A DNA stretch of 64,000 bases from positions 48,901-112,900 of the forward strand of contig JAUQXA010000036.1 of assembly GCA_030834895.1 (NCBI GenBank), read 5' to 3'. Under the pieces are notes generated by a model that was not told the DNA's origin, did not search any database, and worked only from the letters and a program-made list of their open reading frames with translations. Numbering within the stretch: position 1 is the stretch's first letter; each line of letters opens with the position of its first letter. The stretch is from Anaerolineales bacterium (lineage in GTDB: Bacteria > Chloroflexota > Anaerolineae > Anaerolineales > Villigracilaceae). Of the stretch, positions 37,862-47,301 are shown one piece after another. The translations under genes were made by a program, and so were the position numbers.

Positions 37862-39412
37862 TTACCGGACAATTACGACATCGATGGAACCTTTTGTGCC
37901 GGTCGAGCTGGTCGTGGAGAAGACCAGTTTCAGTGTATGCGTCCCCGGTGAGAGTTGACCGATGTAGTCCCAACGGACTTGATACGTTCTTTGTCCCATC
38001 TTTTGGTTGATCGTGCCAACCTGGACGTTATCCACGTAAACCTTCATACTGCGGTAGGCAGGTCCACCGGTGTAAAGAATGCTGAAGGACTGCCCGGTAA
38101 AATTGAAGATTACAGAGGCGCCGTTCTTTGAGGTTTCTTTGAAAGAAGAGCCGTATGCCTGACTTTTTGTCACGGTTGTCCAATTTCCAGAGTAAACGAA
38201 TGCGGCATGGGTATTATCGAAGTAGGTTTCAGCAGGTATTGTGGCTGTGGGAGTGAACGTCTGTGTTTTAGTTGACGTCGGTGTGGGAGTGGACGTGCTC
38301 GTTGGCAGTGGAGTCGAAGTCTGTGTGGCGATGGGGGTCGAGGTAGGCATGGAAGTGGATGTAACGGTTGGACTGGGCGAGGGTGTACCGCTCACCTGAG
38401 TGTTTCCGGTCAACGTCACTCCCTGCGGACTGCGCACCCATATGCTATTGAAATGAATATTGTTCGAGACCACCACATTCGAGTTGGCATTGTTGTCGAG
38501 TGAAATTCCACGCTTCTGCGCGGTGGGGATATTGTTACTGGTGATGGTCACGTCGGTGAGAGTTCCGCCGACATCGCTGGTGAAAGCCATGATGCCTGTG
38601 GAGCAGTTCATGACCGTATTGCCGGAAACCGTCACATCCCGCAACTGTGCACCCCAGTCGGCATAAGATTCCTCGCCCAGAGCAACACCCTTGGGGAACA
38701 CCGACACACAGCGGATATTGTTGTTCAGCACCCGCACATGATAGGAATTGTCCACGTAAATGTTGACAGATTTGTTGTCATACACGGTATTATTCTCGAT
38801 CAGGACATTGCTTCCGCGGGTGGCGGCGATTCCTTCGCCGCAATTCTCATATACGGTGTTGTTACGTATCGTCACATTTGAGCCACCCAACCCGACCTTG
38901 ATTGCGGAGCCCCAGGCAGTGTCAAAACAGGTGATTACTCCGCCTGTAAGCGAGCCATTCTCCAGCACGTTATGGTAAACCGTGTTATTTTCAACCGTTA
39001 CAAATTGACCGAGAATATAGATCGCGTGCGACTCGGTGCCTGTCACGGTAAAGCCTCGTACAGTCACATTCTGCGCCGCAGATTCGATCTTGATTCCGAA
39101 TGGTGAAGCGGTGATAACCGCGTTTTGACCCTCGACAGTGATGCCGCTTTTCGAGATGGTCAATGCCTGGGAATAGGTCCCCGCAAGGGCAAGGATCAAG
39201 TCGCCAGAGGCTGCAAGATTAGTTACATGATTGAATGTTGCGCAGGGCGCCTCCAACGTACAGGGATTGGAGTCACTGCCAGATGGGCTAACGTAATAAA
39301 CCTTGCCCGCCTGCAATAGAGAAGGCCGAGTCAATGCATGGACATCACGGAAGCTGACAAGTATCAGGGCAAGCACAGTCAAACCGCTAATGAAGTGAAT
39401 CGTCTTTTTCAT
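37862..39412 (-). CDS. Secreted right-handed beta-helix protein with Thr/Pro stalk
   Basis: A 516-aa protein. A signal peptide (MKKTIHFISGLTVLALILV...) is followed by VYYVSPSGSDSNPCT, the usual opening of secreted pectate-lyase-like beta helices. About 250 residues of PbH1-type repeats follow, recognisable as N-N-T-V-Y-x-N. A Thr/Pro/Ser stalk (about 340-390) leads to a ~120-residue C-terminal beta domain (VYSGNWTTVTKSQAYG...), possibly carbohydrate-binding. It probably sits outside the cell and binds or modifies polysaccharide. AAGGAGA before the ATG at 39412 supports the start. Confidence 0.85.
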   Translation of the reverse strand: MKKTIHFISGLTVLALILVSFRDVHALTRPSLLQAGKVYYVSPSGSDSNPCTLEAPCATFNHVTNLAASGDLILALAGTYSQALTISKSGITVEGQNAVITASPFGIKIESAAQNVTVRGFTVTGTESHAIYILGQFVTVENNTVYHNVLENGSLTGGVITCFDTAWGSAIKVGLGGSNVTIRNNTVYENCGEGIAATRGSNVLIENNTVYDNKSVNIYVDNSYHVRVLNNNIRCVSVFPKGVALGEESYADWGAQLRDVTVSGNTVMNCSTGIMAFTSDVGGTLTDVTITSNNIPTAQKRGISLDNNANSNVVVSNNIHFNSIWVRSPQGVTLTGNTQVSGTPSPSPTVTSTSMPTSTPIATQTSTPLPTSTSTPTPTSTKTQTFTPTATIPAETYFDNTHAAFVYSGNWTTVTKSQAYGSSFKETSKNGASVIFNFTGQSFSILYTGGPAYRSMKVYVDNVQVGTINQKMGQRTYQVRWDYIGQLSPGTHTLKLVFSTTSSTGTKGSIDVVIVR

Positions 39413-39641
39413 GATACTCTCCTTTTCGTCAAGACGGCTGGGTCTAAAGTAAGGGTGAAATTCCAGCGTCCACTTCATAGAATAACAAATCGGTTTCTCA
39501 TAAAGCGGGAAATAATTTAGTACCCAGGTACCAAATCAACTTCCATTTTTGTAAACTGCCTGTACCGGATGGAGAAGAAACAACTTTTCGTTAAATTAAT
39601 GAAGGTTTTCCCCTTGTCCTCACCCCATAACCACCCCAAAC

Positions 39642-39675
39642 AAAAAACACTGGGACATTCATCCCAGTGTTTTTT
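39642..39675. terminator. Perfect bidirectional terminator
   Basis: AAAAAACACTGGGA (39642-39655) and TCCCAGTGTTTTTT (39662-39675) are perfect arms with a 6-nt loop; the outer A/T runs provide a T-tract in both directions. No gene ends within 200 bp on either side in the present annotation, so it may be left from a lost gene. Confidence 0.85.
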
Positions 39676-40082
39676 CATTTTTGACCACGAAGAGCACGAA
39701 GTTTCACAAAGTTTTTTCATTCCCAGACACAATAACCCCCTCTCCTGTGGGAGAGGGCGGGGGAGAAGTCCCACACCCGCCCTTCAATCATCACACTTGA
39801 CATCACTCTTTAGATGAGAATACAAAATAATAAACTCATCAAAGATAAGCTCCTGCCAAAATATTCTATAGAAACTATAAATATATAGTTACAGAATCCA
39901 TTGTTTACAGGAACATTTTTCTTTGCTATACTAATTAGTAGTTACCAATAAATGCTAAAAAAAGACTGCTCTCGACGGCGTCCACATCACCGAGGACTGC
40001 TATAGGAGTGTGCTTTTTACTTAAGTAACTTTCTAACATCTACTTAGTAAATATTTCCACAGATTAAATAGATTTTGACATC
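39676..40082. other. Gene-free spacer with degraded repeats, AT-rich on the right
   Basis: Together with 39413-39641 this is ~670 bp without a credible gene. The left part holds ACCACGAAGAGCACGAAG-type repeat sequence and a GC-rich palindrome CCCTCTCC/GGGAGAGGG near 39740-39765. The right part (from ~39790) is AT-rich, with a TACTTAAGTA palindrome at ~40018-40027 and an AACTATA/TATAGTT hairpin near 39870. An 85-codon minus frame at 39517-39774 is built from repeat sequence and is not annotated. Confidence 0.6.
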
Positions 40083-41078
40083 ATGTCTAAACATCCAAAA
40101 TCAAAGAAGGTCGACTCAGTTATTATCGTAGCCATTATTGGCTTAATTGGTACTATTATTTCTGCTATCCTTTCAAGTCCGGCTCTCGTAGCAAATATCC
40201 AAAGCGCCCCGTCGCTAACATTAACGGCCCCTACTCCTTCATTAACCATCTTTACGCCGACACAAATTTCAATGCAGTCTCCCACAGAAACTGGTATACC
40301 AAAAGCCTATATTCCTTTTACGGGAACAGAAAATCCTAATAAAGACCCGCTTGACAGCATTATAAAATATAACACTAACTGGAATTCACTAAGTTCATTA
40401 ATTGAATTTCCAAACGATATAAATCCTGAAGCATATCCTGAAGAATCTTTAAATAAAGTACTCGGGGATTTGAACACCATTGGTATCGACAAAAATTGGA
40501 AACCTATCTCATCCAGATTCGAATTAACAGTTAATATACAAAACATGCAGGAAGAAAATGGCTTTGACATTAAGGTTGAGAATGAAGTTAGAATCACTAT
40601 AGCCGAATACAATAAAAATAAGTTATATGTTCATGCGCTATTAGTAGATGGTATCCCCATTACTGCCATCTCTATGATCCCTGATGTTCCTGAAATCCCT
40701 GATATACCCAATACAACTTTTATCCCTGTTACTGGGGGTATGACTAACTATAGTTTTTCACCTGTACTTATTGATTCAATAAAAAAGAAATATGCAACCA
40801 CTTTAGAAGAATTTAGCTTTGTTAAACTTGTGCCAAAAGAATTCGGCGCATTTAAATTCTTATTTAATTGTAAAGACCCTGGTATTTACAAGTTGGGTTT
40901 AGAGATTAAAATCTTCTATGCTGGGGAATCCTATAATATATTGCTTTTTTCACCATACTTAAACTGCCCAGAATCATACACTAGCTGGCATTTACAGTCT
41001 GATGAGACTGGGCTTTATAGGTGGGAAAACTTAGGGAATTACAGATTACGAAATGGAGAATACAGTCCAATACCATAG
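40083..41078 (+). CDS. AT-rich orphan: membrane-anchored extracytoplasmic hypothetical protein
   Basis: A 331-aa protein with a basic start (SKHPKSKKVD), one membrane segment (about residues 10-30), a Thr/Pro-rich linker (45-70) and a ~250-residue soluble domain outside the membrane. No family is recognised. Codons end mostly in A/T, unlike the GC-richer neighbours, which suggests recent transfer. No clear ribosome binding site is seen. It is flanked by a repeat-rich spacer on the left and a convergent HerA-like gene on the right. Confidence 0.7.
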   Translation: MSKHPKSKKVDSVIIVAIIGLIGTIISAILSSPALVANIQSAPSLTLTAPTPSLTIFTPTQISMQSPTETGIPKAYIPFTGTENPNKDPLDSIIKYNTNWNSLSSLIEFPNDINPEAYPEESLNKVLGDLNTIGIDKNWKPISSRFELTVNIQNMQEENGFDIKVENEVRITIAEYNKNKLYVHALLVDGIPITAISMIPDVPEIPDIPNTTFIPVTGGMTNYSFSPVLIDSIKKKYATTLEEFSFVKLVPKEFGAFKFLFNCKDPGIYKLGLEIKIFYAGESYNILLFSPYLNCPESYTSWHLQSDETGLYRWENLGNYRLRNGEYSPIP

Positions 41079-41210
41079 AACCTGCTCAATCCATAGAAAT
41101 AACTTCCAGATAGTAGCATGAATCCGATTAGTGGATTTTTACGCGCAAGGCAGAGAACTATTCCATCGTTTTTTCATGATAACGCAAGTCTCCAGCCAGT
41201 CATCCTAACC

Positions 41211-42899
41211 CTAAAACCCCAACTCCTTCAAATTCTCCTCGCGGGATTTCTTCCCCCCACCCATCTCCTTCCAAAACGACTCATCATATCGGCGCGACCG
41301 CACAGGCAGCGGCATCGGCACACCCCAACCGAGCAGCAGCACCTCCTCCTTCGGCTGCAAACGCGCCAGCATCCCGCGCAGCGAGTCGCGCCCCGAAAGA
41401 CCCGAAAGCACTGCCTGAATATCCAAGTCATCGCCCAGCCAGCCACTAATGCGCGTGCCCAACTGACTCATCACCTCATCATAGATCTGCGATGGACGCT
41501 GGTCTACAATCAACAGCGTCACGTAATATTTGCGCAACTCGCGCGCGATGGTCGCAAAGGTCGTCTGCGCCGCCATCTCGCGGTTGAGCAGTTTATGCGC
41601 CTCCTCCACTACAATGATCAACGGACGCGGCTCCGCCTTTTTTTGCGATCTGAATTGATTTGTCTTGTCTTCCCATACTTTGCGAATTTTTCGTGTCAGT
41701 AGGTTCGAGACAAGGAGATAATCCAAATCACTTTCATGTTCCCCAAACGAGAGAACAACATGATGTCCATTCTCAAGGGAATTAATAATTTCTTTCACAC
41801 TGTCTGCGGCGGGCTTTTCCACGATATAAGATTTGTCAAATAGTCGACCTAGTTTTTCATAAAGCGCTTCAGCCGCCATTACATTCACACCATTTTCATT
41901 CGCCCAAGCTGCAACGCTATCAGGATGCGGCTCTTTTTTCATTTTTCCTTTTTCATCCTCAACCGTTACTTCTAAACGGTTCATCGCTTTGAAACGCGCA
42001 AACCACTCATTCTTAAATGACCCGAACAGTGCATTCAATGTGGTTGGCGTAGTCTCTTTTAGATTTAGTTCACGAGTAAGTGTTTCAATATCTGCTGTAG
42101 TAATATCTCCTGTGGAAATTTCTAGATTGAAGTCAGTAGGTGCTTCTCTAATTGTTGCTCCTGCTCCTAAACCAACGACTCTCACTTTAGATCGAAACAG
42201 TGTTTTTAATCCCTTCACATTTATCTTTGTATCAGAAGCCTTGTCATCGTAGCCGTACTCGTTGTGCATGTCGAGAACCAGCACGGCAGCGCGGTCGTAT
42301 TTCATCAACCCCGCCAGCACCAAACGCGTCAGGAACGACTTGCCCGTGCCCGTCGCCCCAAACACCCCCGACGAGCGCTGGACAAACTTTTCCAAATTGA
42401 TGCAGACGGGATGTCCCTGCTCGCGGGTGTACCCAATGACGAAGTTACCGTCCTTGTCCGGGTCGCCGTAAATCCCTGCGATATGCTCGGGCTTCGCCAA
42501 ACTGACAGGGGTGTGATGCGGCGGCACCGTCTTCACCGGAATCGGATTCGGGTCTTCGGGATTTTCCGCCCGCCAAAGCTTGTACTCAGGCGACGCCAAA
42601 TCGGGGCCGATGTCCTGCATTAACGCCGGCAGGATTTCGATGTTAGTGTAGAGGGTTTGTCCGTGCAGGGCTTTCGCCAAATGCGCGGGGAATCGCTCCT
42701 CGGTCTGCTCGTCCGCAAAACGCGGGTCCGTCGCGCCAAGCTGGATGTCAGTCACCAAGCCATAATAGCGCCAGGTCCCATTCTCCATCACGACGAACGC
42801 GCCCTCCTGCACATCCTGCACTGAAACCGTAAGCCGTGCGCGGAACGACTCTTTCAGTCCGCCGCTGACGATGTAACCGATTTTGTCTTTGGTTTCCAT
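41211..42899 (-). CDS. HerA-like hexameric ATPase/translocase
   Basis: A 562-aa protein. An N-terminal HAS-barrel-like region (1-150) precedes Walker A G181-A-T-G-T-G-K-S188; LIIVVEEAHKLL (about 427-438) is Walker B, followed by the TLLIVDQRPSQI block typical of HerA. HerA pumps DNA and works with the NurA nuclease in end resection or in defence modules. The partner NurA gene lies at 46047-47219 on the same strand, separated by a HAS-barrel-like gene, small genes and one unrelated membrane gene. Confidence 0.92.
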   Translation of the reverse strand: METKDKIGYIVSGGLKESFRARLTVSVQDVQEGAFVVMENGTWRYYGLVTDIQLGATDPRFADEQTEERFPAHLAKALHGQTLYTNIEILPALMQDIGPDLASPEYKLWRAENPEDPNPIPVKTVPPHHTPVSLAKPEHIAGIYGDPDKDGNFVIGYTREQGHPVCINLEKFVQRSSGVFGATGTGKSFLTRLVLAGLMKYDRAAVLVLDMHNEYGYDDKASDTKINVKGLKTLFRSKVRVVGLGAGATIREAPTDFNLEISTGDITTADIETLTRELNLKETTPTTLNALFGSFKNEWFARFKAMNRLEVTVEDEKGKMKKEPHPDSVAAWANENGVNVMAAEALYEKLGRLFDKSYIVEKPAADSVKEIINSLENGHHVVLSFGEHESDLDYLLVSNLLTRKIRKVWEDKTNQFRSQKKAEPRPLIIVVEEAHKLLNREMAAQTTFATIARELRKYYVTLLIVDQRPSQIYDEVMSQLGTRISGWLGDDLDIQAVLSGLSGRDSLRGMLARLQPKEEVLLLGWGVPMPLPVRSRRYDESFWKEMGGGKKSREENLKELGF

Positions 42900-42934
42900 A
42901 GCTACCTCTTTTCACCACAACAGTTCATGATATT

Positions 42935-44734
42935 TCAACTTGAAAAAATAGACCTAAACAAAGCATCCAGCGCAGGCAGCGTCTGTGGACTATATTCATT
43001 AATTCGCTGTGAACTAAGCAACGCAAGGGCAGTGGGAACGATGACGGAAAGACCCGCCAACGGGATACCCACACCGGCATATACAAACCGCACAAATCGA
43101 TCCGATTGCACGGCCCGATATCCGGTCCAAAAGCCAACAATGGCCAGTAAGATCAACATCGGGGTCACATCCGCAAAATAACGCATTGTCGCATAAAAAA
43201 ACAAAAGCATCGACGCAACTTCGACGATAATCCCACCGCACAATGCCAAACTGAGCCAATCCAAATTCCATCCAGCTCCATGGGCGTCTTGTTTACGACT
43301 GATTTTTTTTGTAATCACCTTCATGATTGGAAAGAAGGCAAACGCCATGAAGGGTAAAACATAGACCGCCCCAGTCACCTTTTCCGCATAATACAGTTCA
43401 GGAATCGGCAAGCCGAAGGCTTCATCGTCAACGCCGTCAGTTGCTCTAAAATATGGAAAGGGGCGGATTTCTTTGGGAGGATTGAGCAGGTAATTGTAAA
43501 TGTTTGCCGTGATATATTGACTTGAAAATAACCTATTCCCATTTTTGTAGATGTTGTTTGAAGTTAATTGATACTTAAGTCCAAATTCAAACACAGAACC
43601 AAAACGGGCAAAGTTGTACCACCCCAGCCCAATTGCGCCCAACATCATGGGTATTCCAAGCGCGAGAATCAAGGCATTAAAATGGAAAGTCCATGTTATG
43701 CCATGTTTACGGATAACACCGGCCAGGATGAAGAACACAAAGAAAATAATTGCAAACACTATAATGGTTCGTGAGGCAATCGCACAAACCCAGAATGTGG
43801 ATGCCAATGCCAGCCAGCCGGCGGAAATTTCGTCTTTCTCAAAGGCAATGTAGGCAAAGTACACACCCCCCATCAAAAAAAGTTGCGCACTTAATACAGA
43901 CGCCTCATAGATTTTAGGTCGATTAATCATCCAGGTAATTGGCACGACCAACCCGGCAAGAAAAATTCCGAGAATTAGGGTCCAGACCGGTAATCGCTGA
44001 AAGAAATGCAACCAAATCCTTGTAATCAAAATGGTCTGGAAGACCAACAACCCCACAGCTGCAACAAAGGCAATTATGAGGTCGCTAATCCCCATCGGAT
44101 GAATAATTTTGATTGCCGCCAGGATGATTGCGGGTATGGGGCCCCAATACAAGTAATATTTCCCATCATAGAGACTCGCATCCCATAAATACCTGACCCC
44201 ATTTTGTGTTCGCGAGGCGAAGTCAAAAGGGTCTGGAAGTGTAAGAAGTTTGGGGTCCACTTTGACATCAAGCGAAACCTTACCCTGGACAAATGAATTT
44301 GCCAGCCAGTCATAATAACTTGAAGGTGCGGGCCATTTTATCCATGTACCTGCAGTGGCAAACCACACGTAAATGCCAATGATTACAAAAGAGGAAAAAA
44401 ACGCAGAAACATATATAAGCCTGTTTCTGACATGTTGGCTGTTTCCCTGTTGCAAAGCCTTGGGGAGGGGAAGACGGTCAAACAATTTTGTCCAAAAGCC
44501 AACAAACCATGTATCAATACGCCCCAGTGTTTTTTCGGTCCATGCTGGGCCAAAACGCATATCGGCGAAAACCACCATCAGCAGGGTGCCAAGAGAAAAA
44601 GCCAGAATCCTGCTTCTTCCCCAATTGGGCGTTGGGTCCAATCCAAGTTCAAAGGCAAAAACGGCAAAGAAAATAAGAAAACACCCGGATAGAAACAGGA
44701 TGGCGCATCGAATTTTTCGCATCATTTTGTTCAC
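42935..44734 (-). CDS. Polytopic membrane protein, GT-C-like, inside the HerA-NurA locus
   Basis: A 599-aa protein with about twelve hydrophobic segments; the first large loop reads WPAPSSYYDWLANSFVQGKVSL and a later loop has YYLYWGP. It resembles the other GT-C-like proteins of the window rather than any DNA-processing protein. It lies 35 nt from herA and 8 nt from the HAS-barrel gene, so it has been inserted into, and is probably transcribed with, that operon. Function unknown. Confidence 0.7.
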   Translation of the reverse strand: MNKMMRKIRCAILFLSGCFLIFFAVFAFELGLDPTPNWGRSRILAFSLGTLLMVVFADMRFGPAWTEKTLGRIDTWFVGFWTKLFDRLPLPKALQQGNSQHVRNRLIYVSAFFSSFVIIGIYVWFATAGTWIKWPAPSSYYDWLANSFVQGKVSLDVKVDPKLLTLPDPFDFASRTQNGVRYLWDASLYDGKYYLYWGPIPAIILAAIKIIHPMGISDLIIAFVAAVGLLVFQTILITRIWLHFFQRLPVWTLILGIFLAGLVVPITWMINRPKIYEASVLSAQLFLMGGVYFAYIAFEKDEISAGWLALASTFWVCAIASRTIIVFAIIFFVFFILAGVIRKHGITWTFHFNALILALGIPMMLGAIGLGWYNFARFGSVFEFGLKYQLTSNNIYKNGNRLFSSQYITANIYNYLLNPPKEIRPFPYFRATDGVDDEAFGLPIPELYYAEKVTGAVYVLPFMAFAFFPIMKVITKKISRKQDAHGAGWNLDWLSLALCGGIIVEVASMLLFFYATMRYFADVTPMLILLAIVGFWTGYRAVQSDRFVRFVYAGVGIPLAGLSVIVPTALALLSSQRINEYSPQTLPALDALFRSIFSS

Positions 44735-44742
44735 ACACTATT

Positions 44743-45348
44743 TTATTCAACGAGGGTATCGCTCAACGCGCCAAGAACAGACATCAGCGTCGGGTAGTCA
44801 TCCCGCAGCAACGTAATCAACTCCTGCACAGCCTTCTCGCGCCAGGCTTCGCCATTCGTCCCATGTGCCTTGCCCGCTTGCAACAAATGCGCCGCAAGAA
44901 CTTCGCCAACGGACAGATCTTTTCCGTTCAGAATATGCCTGAAATACCCGAACCGACCTGCATCCGTAAACCGCACTATATCCTTATCTCCGCACAAATA
45001 GATCACATCCAAACTCAGCGGCGGACGGGGCGGCAGCAGGTGATGAACCTTCCCATCCTGCTCGTACCCCGCCGCCAGCACAGACATTTCCACGGGTACG
45101 ATGCGGCGCTCGCGGTTATCCTTCATCACTTCTTCGCTCACACCGTCGGCGGTCACCAACTGACGCACCAGCCCATCATCGTCAATGTGAATGTCGTGAA
45201 TCAGCCCATAGACCTGATAGCCATCCGTCAGCGGCGCGCGGACTAATGTCCCAAACGAAGGCACGCTCAACTGATTCACGCGGCAGCCCGCAATAAATCC
45301 CGTTGTCCCTGCGCGAAGTAAACGTCCGATCTCGATTGGTTGTGACAT
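44743..45348 (-). CDS. HAS-barrel-like protein associated with HerA-NurA
   Basis: A 201-aa protein. Residues ~5-95 (IGRLLRAGTTGFIAGCRVN, then YQVYGLIHDIHIDDDG) resemble the beta-barrel at the N-terminus of HerA ATPases. The rest is helical, with DAGRFGYFRHIL and a C-terminal helix bundle. No ATPase motif is present. It may be an adaptor that docks NurA or HerA. An open frame reaches 45525 through an intergenic repeat, so the ATG at 45348 is taken. Confidence 0.65.
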   Translation of the reverse strand: MSQPIEIGRLLRAGTTGFIAGCRVNQLSVPSFGTLVRAPLTDGYQVYGLIHDIHIDDDGLVRQLVTADGVSEEVMKDNRERRIVPVEMSVLAAGYEQDGKVHHLLPPRPPLSLDVIYLCGDKDIVRFTDAGRFGYFRHILNGKDLSVGEVLAAHLLQAGKAHGTNGEAWREKAVQELITLLRDDYPTLMSVLGALSDTLVE

Positions 45349-45362
45349 GAAATTATTTCTCC

Positions 45363-45431
45363 GTAGGGGCGGGAATTCCCCCGCCCCATTCCTGAATACC
45401 ACATTCTTCGGGCACGGAGGCCGCGCCCTTA
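45363..45431. repeat. GTAGGGGCGG palindromic intergenic repeat, copy 2
   Basis: Begins GTAGGGGCGGGAATT with a CCCCCGCCCC return arm, then a second, degenerate hairpin ending GCGCCCTTA. The first half matches copies 1 and 4 well, but the second half has decayed. It separates the HAS-barrel gene from the small membrane gene. Confidence 0.75.
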
Positions 45432-45437
45432 TGATTT

Positions 45438-45656
45438 CTACAAACCGTTCGTGAAAAACATATACACACCAAGCACACCAAAGATAATCGCCACCACACC
45501 GCCAATGGTGGTCATCAAATCCCATATCTCTGTACGTTCAGAAGCAAGCCCTTTCATTTGGTTCTGCCAGACGGTCAACTCCCACATCAAGTCCTTGGCA
45601 AAAATGCCAAAGACACCGAGCAACACTAAAAACAGACTTCCAAAACAAACAACCAT
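45438..45656 (-). CDS. Small two-helix membrane protein
   Basis: A 72-aa protein with hydrophobic helices at residues ~3-20 and ~48-68 separated by an amphipathic stretch (WQNQMKGLASERTEIWD). A GGAGAAGG site lies a few nt before the ATG. It lies between the SH3 gene and the HAS-barrel gene on the same strand. No family is recognised. It could anchor the neighbouring proteins to the membrane, which is speculation from position only. Confidence 0.6.
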   Translation of the reverse strand: MVVCFGSLFLVLLGVFGIFAKDLMWELTVWQNQMKGLASERTEIWDLMTTIGGVVAIIFGVLGVYMFFTNGL

Positions 45657-45696
45657 TTTTCCTTCTCCTTTTCTACCATTAAAGATTTCGCAATTA

Positions 45697-46050
45697 TTAT
45701 GTCACTTGTTCGACATTTTCAACAGGCACCCAACCCTGTTGACCTGTTCGATTTGTGACCCAGTAAAATTTACTTTCCTCTTTGTGGACAGTCAACTTCT
45801 CACCGGCATGGATGGTCAATTCGATGGCATTGTAATCGCAAAGCATCCTCCCTCGATTTCCATTGACTTCGATATATTTCGCCGGGACCCATCCGCCCTT
45901 GCCTGCTGAGTTCGCGCACCAGACCCAACCCCGTATCCCCGTCTTCTTCTCCGAGTCAATGACGACCTCATCGCCTGCCTTTGCCTGGATTGGGTCGGGA
46001 TACGGAGCCTGATAATCGGCAATGACGCGAACCACGAAATGATCCGTCAT
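45697..46050 (-). CDS. Protein with two tandem SH3 domains
   Basis: A 117-aa protein consisting of two SH3-like repeats of ~55 residues: D-Y-Q-A-P-Y-P...W-V-W-C-A...G-G-W-V-P-A-K-Y-I and D-Y-N-A-I-E-L-T...F-Y-W-V-T...Q-G-W-V-P-V-E-N-V. The ALYDY-like start and the WVP end are the hallmarks of eukaryote-type (variant) SH3 folds. There is no signal peptide, so it acts in the cytoplasm, unlike most bacterial SH3b proteins. Its ATG overlaps the NurA stop by 4 nt (ATGA), so the two are produced together. Confidence 0.8.
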   Translation of the reverse strand: MTDHFVVRVIADYQAPYPDPIQAKAGDEVVIDSEKKTGIRGWVWCANSAGKGGWVPAKYIEVNGNRGRMLCDYNAIELTIHAGEKLTVHKEESKFYWVTNRTGQQGWVPVENVEQVT

Positions 46051-47219
46051 TTGTAACTGCCTCTCCCCTGCAAATCCTTTGCGGATTGTTTCCCTGACTT
46101 TTCGCCGAGTTCACCACCGTTTGACAGGATTTCTCTTGCGAGCATCCTGTCAATTTCTTCTTTTTCGCGGTGAGTTACAACCGCAATTTCGTGGGCGCGA
46201 TGCAATAAATACGGGAAGGGTGATTTGCCCATGATTTTGGATTGCTCAACCAGAACCAAATGCAAGACGTTCAGCATGTTCGGGTTTTCCACAACCCACA
46301 AAGGCGCATCCACTCGCGCGATCTTGGGATGTTTTGCATCTCCGACATTGATATAGAAGAAATGAATTGCAAGCGCACCCTGATACTTCTCCGCTGATCT
46401 GGCTTGCAGCGCAAAAACCGCCGACCGTTCATACTCACCAAGGATTTGGCTGAAAAGCCATAAATCCGTGGCGCCTGCCAATAAACGATTTTTCCTGACA
46501 TTCTTCAATTCATCCTGCGGCGTTCCTGCGATTTCCAGCAATTTGACAACCCAGTTTGCCCCAGGCTTATCCACGTAACCGCCCGCAATGATTTGTTTCT
46601 GTCGCATTTCTTCGAGAGCACGCAAGTAATCCTGTAAACTTTTCTCGAATTCTCTGGCGTTTTCGTTATCCACCGACCCCCATAGTTCCAGTTGACCTTC
46701 GGTGAGGGCAATGACTGTGCCTGAATATTTCTCTGCCATTGCCAGCAGTTTCTTGCGTTCTGCCACATCCCGTTGCAAGGCAACCTGACTGTCGCTGAAA
46801 TAGGTGTCATCGAACTCATCCAGAACCCGTAATTCAGTCTCGGTCTCAACTTCCGGCGTATTTCCAGAACCGATTTGCATGGCAATTGCCCCGACATTGA
46901 TGACATAATATTGAAGCGCCTCATGCCTGTTCGGGACAATCTGCGAGCCGTCGGCAGCAATTATTGTCGCTCGAATAATAGAACCAGATACCGGGTGGTG
47001 CGAAGCGAGTTCTTCATCCAGCGGTACGGCACAACGGATGTTGGCATCCGCTTCTTTGGTAGAATCCACTTTCGAGCGCAGGAAGTCCAGTTGAGAAGAA
47101 TGGGTTTCAAGCAGGGATTTCGCCAGATCTTGAGCCTCTTCCTTCCTCCTCTTTCCTTCCTTTGCGCCCTGGCCTATTTCCTTTATCTGTGTGTAGATTT
47201 CCTGATAGTTAATTGGCAT
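46047..47219 (-). CDS. NurA-domain nuclease
   Basis: A 390-aa protein. A helical N-terminal region (coiled-coil-like, residues ~5-65) is followed by T-I-I-A-A-D-G-S-Q-I, the first catalytic Asp of NurA, and later A-L-T-E-G-Q-L-E-L-W and A-G-G-Y-V-D-K-P. NurA is an RNase H-fold 5'-3' nuclease that works inside the HerA ring. AAGGAAA before the ATG at 47219 supports the start; the frame continues to 47300 but without a better signal. Confidence 0.85.
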   Translation of the reverse strand: MPINYQEIYTQIKEIGQGAKEGKRRKEEAQDLAKSLLETHSSQLDFLRSKVDSTKEADANIRCAVPLDEELASHHPVSGSIIRATIIAADGSQIVPNRHEALQYYVINVGAIAMQIGSGNTPEVETETELRVLDEFDDTYFSDSQVALQRDVAERKKLLAMAEKYSGTVIALTEGQLELWGSVDNENAREFEKSLQDYLRALEEMRQKQIIAGGYVDKPGANWVVKLLEIAGTPQDELKNVRKNRLLAGATDLWLFSQILGEYERSAVFALQARSAEKYQGALAIHFFYINVGDAKHPKIARVDAPLWVVENPNMLNVLHLVLVEQSKIMGKSPFPYLLHRAHEIAVVTHREKEEIDRMLAREILSNGGELGEKSGKQSAKDLQGRGSYK

Positions 47220-47301
47220 GGATTTCCTTGCGCTTCGACTATGCTCAGCGCGAATAGAACATTTGTGCAAGATTTTAGCCGTAAACTGGTCAAAAAACAA
47301 G

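Noticed and set aside
39517..39774. 85-codon minus-strand open frame
   Set aside because: Built from a terminator hairpin and GC-rich repeat sequence; the peptide has no credible features.
41079..41210. Terminator between the convergent orphan and HerA genes
   Set aside because: AATCC-N7-GGATT followed by TTT is only a 5-bp stem; too weak to list.
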